64,000 nucleotides of DNA from Scenedesmus sp. ARA3 (taxonomy: Eukaryota > Chlorophyta > Chlorophyceae > Sphaeropleales > Scenedesmaceae), in contig RWJK01001437.1 of assembly GCA_004335835.1 (NCBI GenBank), positions 62,001 through 126,000 of the forward strand. Direction: 5' to 3'. Position numbers and translations under genes: made by a program. Positions 57,836 through 64,000 of the stretch are shown one piece after another; within the stretch, counting starts at the first letter, position 1; each line of letters opens with the position of its first letter. The notes below the pieces were generated by a model. The model was given only the letters and a program-made list of their open reading frames with translations, did not search any database and was not told the origin of the DNA.

Positions 57836-60623
57836 GGCCTGCCACCAGCGCGCCGCGCACCTTGACGCCGAACCTCTTGCACAGCTCTGGCAGCGCCTTG
57901 AACAGCACCTTGGGCGACACACCCAGCCGGCGGCACAGCTCAGGCGTCAGGATGCCCTCCTCACCAGCCTGCAGCAGTCACAGGCACAACGCGGGTGGCT
58001 GTCACAGGCATCGCGCTTGCAGGTAGGGAGCTACTGGATTGCAGGGTGTGCAGCATGATGCGATGCTCAGGTGAGTAGCCGGCATGCATTCCTGCCAGAG
58101 CATTGCTGCAGCAGGACGGATATGCATGCAGCAAGGCCTCAGGTACGGCCTGTGCTTCATTCACAAAAAGTGACTGATGATGATGCTGCTTGTTCTGGCA
58201 GCTTCATGCAGCGCCGCACCTCGCAGATCATCTCCAGCAGCAGCTGGTCCCGCCCAACCTCCGCCAGCATCTTCCTTGCACCGCCGCCGCCAGCCGCGCC
58301 TCCCTCGCCCCCTGCGGCCTCCTCATCATCGCCACCCTCAGCATCACCCCCCTCATCATCCATGCCTGCGGCCGCCTCCCTGTCGCCGTCCGCATCGGAG
58401 TCAACCACGACTGGCACTTGCAGCTTGAAGGGTTTGACCAGGCGCAGCACGCTGATGGCCTTGTCACCCAGCATGCCCGGCTCAGCGATGATGCAGCCCA
58501 GCTTCACAAGGCGCGTGCGCAGCCTGTTAACGATTGCAGCAACACAATTGGAAGCAGCAGCGAAAAGAGAGGCACACAGGTCAGCACAGGTCAGCAAGCC
58601 AGGCACCAGTCACCAGTGAGCAGGCAGTAGGGCATGCATGGGTGAGAAACTGATCCTGGCCACGCAGTGCACACACTACTGCTGAAACACTGCAAAGGAA
58701 CAGGTTGGCAAGGAGCACACAGCAGCCAAAGCTACAACTGCTGCTACGCAACCCCTGCGGTTGCTGCTAGAGACATGCTGCTGCAGGGTGCATGCCGCCA
58801 TGTGCTGCTGCTCCTTCCGCCGCACCTCCTCCACTGCCTGTGCGCCTTGGGTGAGCCCGTGAAGCCCAGCACGGCCTTCACCTGACTCTCACTCACGTAG
58901 CGCGCCGCCTGGCCGCCCAGGAAATCACAGATCTGCTGCATGACCGTGGTGTCGTCGCGCACCACGTAGCTGCCTGCGCTGCTGTCCACCTGCTCGCCCT
59001 GCAGCTGCAGCTGCTGCCCCTGCGCCGTCTGCACCTCCTGCAAGCAGCAGCGCAGCAAGCACAGGGCAACCACTGAGCACCTGATGTGCTGCTGCAATGC
59101 AGTCCGGCTGTGGCTGATCGCTGCTTAGCTTGGTTCAAGTTTGATCCAGTGCAGCCGACCCAGCACACAAGCAACCACAAAGGGGCGAAGCTGTCAGCAG
59201 CAAGCTGGGGCGTGTGGAGCAGGCTTGCAGGGACCACGCAGCACGCTGTTCTCAGTGCTCAGCTGCCTGGCAGCAAGTACGAGCAGCTCATGGCTACACA
59301 GCACATACAGCACCATACACCAGGCAGCGCTGCACGAGCCAGCCAGCCGTGCTGGCTTATACAACGCCGTTTGTTCCCGCCGCACCTTGAAGACTGCCTC
59401 TGAGCCCAGCGCCACCTGGGGGGCGAAGCGCGGCAGGTGCACAATGGACGTCATGGACCAGCCCGTGGCGTGCGCGGCGCCGTTGGGCACCATGAGCTTG
59501 TTGCGCACGATCATGTGCCGCGCCTCCAGCATCTGGCAGCAGCAGCGGCAGCAGCAGCGGCCGGCACAGCGGTGATGTTATGTGAGAAGGCAGTGTGGTT
59601 TCGGGAACAGGTGCAGTGGACAGAGCTGAGCTCGGCGGCGATGGCCTACAAGTCAAGGCTGCACTGCTGTGTTGATCACACAGAGCAACAGCATGCGTTC
59701 ATGGGACGGCTAGTTTCCCGCTCGTCGTATTTTGCGCAAACCACATGCCCAAGTATTGCTTCAGCAGGCAATGACAGCCAGCAGTCCAGCCAGTGCTCAG
59801 TGTGCCCACCTTGAGCACGTAGAAGAAGTTCCTGTGCTGCACGCCGAGCGCGTTGGCCATGTCTGTCTGCACCGCGCCGTGGTGGCGGCCCTGGCCAGCC
59901 ATCTCCAGCACACCCAGCTGCAGCCAGACAGCATTCACAGCAAGGCGGCGTCTCAACATCACGAGCATGATGCTTGTCGCTGACACGATGCAGCGCATGT
60001 GTTGGGGTTGCAAAAGCAGGTACATAACTCCCGCTGCCCACTTGCACTAGCAAGCTGCTGGCAGCTTCATTCCGCCATATTGGTGCATGATTGCTTGGAT
60101 TATGCAGGGTTACTGCTGCTCAGGGCGCTGTCGTCGCTGCTGGTGCCTCTGCTGTTGCAGGTTGCAGCAGCGGCAGCAGCAGCAGCAGGCCAGGCCGCCG
60201 CACCTGGTGCTCTGAGAGCTTGTTGTTGGCCTCCAGCCAGTCGTACACACCCACCACTGACAGCCGCGCAGCCTTGCTGGCCTGCAGGGGCGGCAGCAGA
60301 GCACATGACGCAGCAGTCGGCCTCAGCACAGCACACCATACACAGCCTCAGCATGCACTGATTACTTTGTCACGGTCATGTCCGCTTGCTGGCCACACAC
60401 CAGGTAGTCCAAGTCTGCAATGGGATGTGCCATGCTGGATGTTTTGATACCACAACACGCCCTTAGAGACTGCTGCTGCTGCAGGTTATGCAACGGCAAC
60501 AACAGATTGGCTCAACGCGCTGCACAGCTGCTGCAGCAGAGCTTCTCCTCACCACGAGCGCGATGCCTGCCGCCTCTGCCTGCTGCACGTCTTCAGGCAC
60601 AGCCTCGCGCATGATGGCGGTCT

Positions 60624-60654
<31 letters not shown>

Positions 60655-61717
60655 CAGCAGCAACAGCAGCATAAAGAGAGTATCAAGATGATCTCCAAGT
60701 CACTACAAGCAGGCTCCCAGGGTCGTCGCGCACCAGGCTACAGGTGCAGCTGCTGACACCCGCGACGGCACAGTATGCGGCGATGCCTTTGCAATGTGCC
60801 ACATCACCACAGACCCACCACCTGCAGCTGCATATGCCTGAAACTGTTGCCGCAGCTGCTGCATGTTGCGCAGCAATTGCAACGCACCGCTGGTATGTCG
60901 TGCTCATCCTCCTCTGCCTCCTGCTTCTTCTTTTTCTTTTTCTTTGCAGGGCCAGCCCTCTCAGCAGCCTCCCTGCACACCACAGCAGCAACTGGGTGAG
61001 AATACGGCAGCCACGAACCAATTGCAATTGCAACGGACCCCATGAAACCCACGAAGACGGGGGGACCCCACGAAGATTTGCTGCCGCAGCCGGGTGCTAT
61101 TTTGAGCAGCTCCGCCACGCTGCTGGCCTTCAAGCAATATGCCGCTACACAGCAACGCACGTTGGCGCTGGGTGTTGCAGCTGCTGGCTGGCAAGCTGGC
61201 GGCCCAGTGGCACCTACGGCTGTGCTGTGCACAGCACACCAGCAATGCTGCAGCTGTCGCTGCTGCCGTTGCTGCTGCCACGCACCTTGCTGCCTGCATG
61301 AGCTCCTCTGTCGAGAAGCTGAGCTGGCTGGCCTCGTCCCTCAGCAGCTGCCACAGGCGGCGCTGCAGCGCAGGGGTGAGGCGCGGCATGCCCTGCGGCA
61401 GCCTGGGCTGCAGCAGCTGCCACAGCACAGCCAGCGAGCATCCTGCAAGCACAAGCATGCCCCGCAATCCATGTTTGAGCTATGCGCTTTGCGGACTGGT
61501 GCGCAGGATGTTGCCTCAGGCAGACTTCGCATGTGCGACAGACTGCAGTGCTGCCATTGCTGCAGGCGAGTGCTGGGAGGCCTGAGAACTGCTGCTTGTT
61601 GCTGTTGCTGCTGCTGTAGCCTGCCAGAGTATATGCAACACAGCCAGCAACCATTGCCTCACCTCTCTTGCCCTCAAGCGCAATCTCTTCCAAGGCTACA
61701 GCATGCAACTCATCCAT
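45605..61717 (-). CDS. GTF3C1: TFIIIC subunit 1 (B-block binding subunit), 25 exons, 3130 residues
   Basis: Exons: 61717-61663, 61442-61286, 60972-60888, 60621-60553, 60281-60204, 59917-59810, 59532-59386, 59037-58826, 58523-58220, 57968-57861, 57576-56644, 56268-56089, 55870-55456, 55139-55012, 54707-54114, 53884-53651, 53495-53364, 53001-52898, 52577-52457, 52216-52086, 51765-51078, 50760-50641, 50409-50039, 49806-49607, 49323-45605. Total 9393 nt, in frame throughout. The start MDELHAVALEEIALEG and the winged-helix block ANALGVQHRNFFYVLK with VYDWLEANN match plant TFIIIC B-block subunits. An AT-hook (KPRGRPRKQK) lies near residue 945. A Myb-like segment RWTPQQDRQLLRWVVAQR occurs near 1640. 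The protein contacts the B box of tRNA genes to recruit TFIIIB and Pol III. It is far longer than plant relatives (about 1850), mainly through Ala/Gln runs. The 3.7 kb last exon is low complexity and could hide in-frame introns. Confidence 0.85.
50966..51067. repeat. Two 51-bp repeats with a palindrome, TFIIIC intron
   Basis: Units begin ACAGGTTCAACA at 50966 and 51017. The first contains CAGGTTCAA-CAGG-TTGAACCTG, a perfect 9-bp inverted repeat. The second copy has diverged. Located in the intron between exons 51765-51078 and 50760-50641. Confidence 0.8.
56605..56640 (-). repeat. CTG tract just after the donor of TFIIIC exon 11
   Basis: On the sense strand the donor GTGCG (56643) runs directly into CTG repeats. 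This is the mirror of the CTG tracts seen at acceptors. Confidence 0.8.
57801..57834. repeat. CTG/CAG tract in the intron between TFIIIC exons 10 and 11
   Basis: Eleven CTG units on + (CAG on the sense strand) about 30 bases after the exon 10 donor. Confidence 0.85.
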
Positions 61718-63320
61718 GGGTGCAGGCTTCGAGCCCTGGAGCCCCCAAAGCCTTTTGCTCCTTCACTGCCCCTGGTCCTCCAGCGCGCCTAGCCGGACGG
61801 CCGCTGCTACACAGTCTCCAACTGTTTCATAGTTCACGAAACAAACAAACGCGCGCAGACACTTCACTTCTTACAGTCTGCTGTGATGAGGCACTGGTGG
61901 CGAACGGCAGGCAGACGATCGCCGTAGCCAAACACAACGAGACCCACACCAGTCTCTTGTGAGTGTGTGCAAGCGATGAGCGTCCAGGTGGGCGCCCGCC
62001 CCCAGTGGGCCCTCAACATAAAGAACCCGAGTGACACAGCTTTCAAAAGCGTCGTCTGCCAAATTGTTTGCCAACGCTGGTCACCTACACGAGCAGCCTT
62101 ATTTTCTTGTATGTCTGTACAGCTGCACGTGCTAGCTTCGACGACGTGGCTGTGCACAGCTGTTGTTGCCCTGCTGCCTGTGCTGCTGCTGCTGCTGCTG
62201 CTGCGTGGTGCCAGGAACCCTGCAGTGCGCAAGGTAACGCAGAATGCTTCATGCAACAAAAGCTCATATAGTGTGGGTTTGCTGGTTTTCTTGCCTTGTC
62301 ACGGCACCAGCGTGCACCAGGAGCACGCTGCAGGTCAGTCGTAGTGTAGAGTGTGGACTGATGGGAGATCACACCAGCTGCCATAGGACAAGCTTATACC
62401 AGTTCAAGGTGAGCTGGTTGTGGCAGCGTCACCAGCTGGTCAGGTTCAAGCCAAGCTTCTCAATGTTGCACGCGGAGTGTTGATGCCCCTAGTGCCTCCT
62501 GAGTCAGTCAAATATCCTGAGCTCTCTTCAGCACATCTCAAGCGCGTGTGACCCGCATGTTTACAACACGAGAGGATGCAGCCATGCAGGCAGATCACAT
62601 CATATCATGATGGCGTTTAGGGCAGCACCTTGCAACAACAGCTGCACACGGCTTTGCGTGCTTAAAACTCTGCAAACTCCAGGTTAACGGCTTGCGCTCC
62701 CAGCAGACTGCGCACTGAGCTGCCTCGGACGTCTTTGCCCAGCCAGTGTGGGCACACAAGAGCCAGTTCCCTATGGATGGCATGCATGGTTTGCAAACCA
62801 CTGCAACCTTGCTGCAAGCACCATGCATGGTGTAGTATGGACTTGAGCACAAAATGCAAGTTGAGGTCGATGCCAGTATCTATCCTTGAAAACACTGCTG
62901 CTTCAGCTTTTCTCAAACGCTGAATGCAGCAACATGGGTTTGAAGCATGACGCATGGCCATCATGTTGTGCAAACCCAAATGTATGTCACAGCCTGCATG
63001 CCCTGCTGCTTGGCCCGTGCAGGCTTGCAATCATGCTGCAGTTCATGGCAGCACCATGGCAGACGCCGCAGCAGCAACGGAAGCCCAAGATGCTGAATAG
63101 TACACAGGAAAAGGCCAGCCAGGAACACATGTGAAGATCATTTGCATGCTGCCTGAACTGAGTTGTTTGCACATGAGTCCACCAACGACAAAAGTGACAC
63201 TGCAACAACATGATGATCACATGTGTATGCATGGCCCTGCATAGCTGCGACACCACTTGGCTAGGACCAAGCTGAAACAACAGCACCGCCGCCTCACGCA
63301 CTCCAACGCTGCAACAGCCC
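61718..63320. other. Intergenic region between the TFIIIC and COX10 genes; possible small plus-strand frame
   Basis: The TFIIIC promoter and COX10 3' UTR lie here. A plus-strand frame at about 62109-62343 starts MSVQLHVLASTTWLCTAV and has one strong hydrophobic segment with a run of Leu from CTG triplets. It has no homologue I recognise and may be chance, so no gene is called. Confidence 0.35.
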
Positions 63321-64000
63321 CTACTGCCCTGCGTCTGCTGCATCATCACCAGGCTCTTCACCCGCTGCCGCTGCTACTGCTGCTGCTTCCGCTAAGAGCT
63401 CAGCGCCGCTGCCGCTGCAGCTGCCCTGCTCATCCACGCTGTCCCCATAGGCTCTGCTGGGGCACTTGATGCCCTGCAGCTGCTCCAGCACCAGCCCGTA
63501 GCGCTGCTCCACGGGGCGCAGCTGCGGCCAGTGCAGCCCCGGCTGCATCTGCTGCAGCTGCTGCCACAGCCGCACAGGCTGCAGCGGCTCCGGCAGCAGC
63601 GCAGCAGCGCCCGCAGCCGCCGCGCCAGCCTCCCGCCGCACATCCTGCCAGGTCACTGCGTGGCGGTTGGGCTGCCGGTGCACCGCCAGCGCCGCCAGCA
63701 GCAGCGGCAGGTACAGCAGGCTGCCGCGGAACAGCTTGCGCGCACTAGCTGCTGTGGGGTTGGCGCGGAAGGCGATTGCGCCGGCACCCATGGCACCAGC
63801 CAGCAGCGCAGCCTCGCCAGCAAACCAGGGCGAGGTCACGTGCAGCGCTGCTGCTGCAGCGCCCAGCGGCAGCAGGAAGGCGCAGTGCCGCAGCGCGACT
63901 GCTGCTGTGCGGCGGCCCGTGGGGTCGAACTTGGGCAACATGCGGAAGCCACCGCGCGCGTAGTCGTCCTGGCACATCCACGCGAGGGCCAGGAAGTGCG
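63321..64000 (-). CDS. COX10: Heme O synthase (protoheme IX farnesyltransferase), C-terminal part, cut by window edge
   Basis: The minus frame is open from the window edge to a stop at 63321. At the edge it reads PHFLALAWMCQDDYARGGF, then RMLPKFDPTGRRTAAVALRH. This H-F-x-x-L-A-W, D-Y-x-x-G-G-F and M-x-x-x-x-D-x-T-G pattern is the conserved loop of COX10/CtaB prenyltransferases that add a farnesyl group to heme b for cytochrome c oxidase. Hydrophobic segments follow (CAFLLPLGAAAAALHV, EAALLAGAMGAGAIAF, GSLLYLPLLLAALAV), as in the last membrane helices. After AVHRQ there is an unusual hydrophilic extension of more than 100 residues rich in Ala, Gln and Glu, longer than in typical family members. 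The catalytic N-terminal half and transit peptide lie beyond 64000. Expected in the mitochondrial inner membrane. Confidence 0.88.
   Translation of the reverse strand, partial: HFLALAWMCQDDYARGGFRMLPKFDPTGRRTAAVALRHCAFLLPLGAAAAALHVTSPWFAGEAALLAGAMGAGAIAFRANPTAASARKLFRGSLLYLPLLLAALAVHRQPNRHAVTWQDVRREAGAAAAGAAALLPEPLQPVRLWQQLQQMQPGLHWPQLRPVEQRYGLVLEQLQGIKCPSRAYGDSVDEQGSCSGSGAELLAEAAAVAAAAGEEPGDDAADAGQ

Noticed and set aside
60961..61285. Read-through of TFIIIC exon 2 giving QQIFVGSPRLRGFHGV
   Set aside because: Looked like a family segment at first, but splicing 61286 to 60972 (phase 2) and then to 60621 and 60281 gives IALVASKAARLSVVGVYDWL, a better match in the expected position.
62109..62343. 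Small plus-strand membrane-anchor frame
   Set aside because: The hydrophobic part is largely a CTG run; no homologue recognised and no supporting splice or poly(A) context.
1..64000. tRNA, rRNA and transposon searches by eye
   Set aside because: No tRNA A/B-box pair in the right spacing, no rRNA stretches, and no transposase, reverse transcriptase or terminal inverted repeats were found.

Overview
The window is nuclear DNA of a green alga, most likely a chlorophyte of the Chlamydomonas/Scenedesmus type. Evidence: genes carry many short GT-AG introns; coding DNA is GC-rich with long Ala, Gln and Ser runs from CAG/GCA/GCT triplets; Pro-Ser and Asn-Thr rich secreted proteins of algal wall type are present; and TGTAA (the usual green-algal poly(A) signal) lies 200-400 bases after several stop codons. 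I saw no operon, rRNA, tRNA or CRISPR. Products were recognised by reading translated exons; no database search was possible. All exon models were joined by hand, and splice phases agree at every junction.

Layout. (1) 648-2069 (+): small DUF1772-type membrane protein. (2) 2954-15721 (-): a 17-exon, 1292-residue DExH-box RNA helicase with two CCCH zinc fingers and a C-terminal BMT5/DUF2431-like Rossmann domain, the architecture of plant DExH8-type helicases. (3) 9359-12961 (+): a complete 7-exon secreted-protein gene nested inside the 4.5 kb fifth intron of the helicase, on the opposite strand; one of its own introns holds twelve perfect 24-bp repeats. (4) 17008-18764 and 20655-22887 (-): tandem paralogues of secreted, sequon-rich proteins. 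(5) 24888-27071 (+): multi-pass membrane protein. (6) 29899-34729 (-): helical protein resembling the Pol I factor TAF1A, with a long polyglutamine run. (7) 35874-37924 (+): START lipid-binding protein, head-to-head with the previous gene. (8) 39208-41338 and 42789-45010 (-): second tandem pair of secreted proteins, with a reeler-like N-terminal domain. (9) 45605-61717 (-): 25-exon, 3130-residue B-block binding subunit of TFIIIC. (10) 63321-64000 (-): C-terminal part of COX10 (heme O synthase), cut by the window edge.

The genes do not form a pathway. Housekeeping genes (RNA helicase, Pol I-like and Pol III factors, heme O synthase) alternate with lineage-type secreted families that have duplicated in place. 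The strongest structural signals are the nested gene, the triplet repeats fused to splice sites throughout, and an AT-rich first helicase exon separated from the rest by an assembly gap in a CAG tract.
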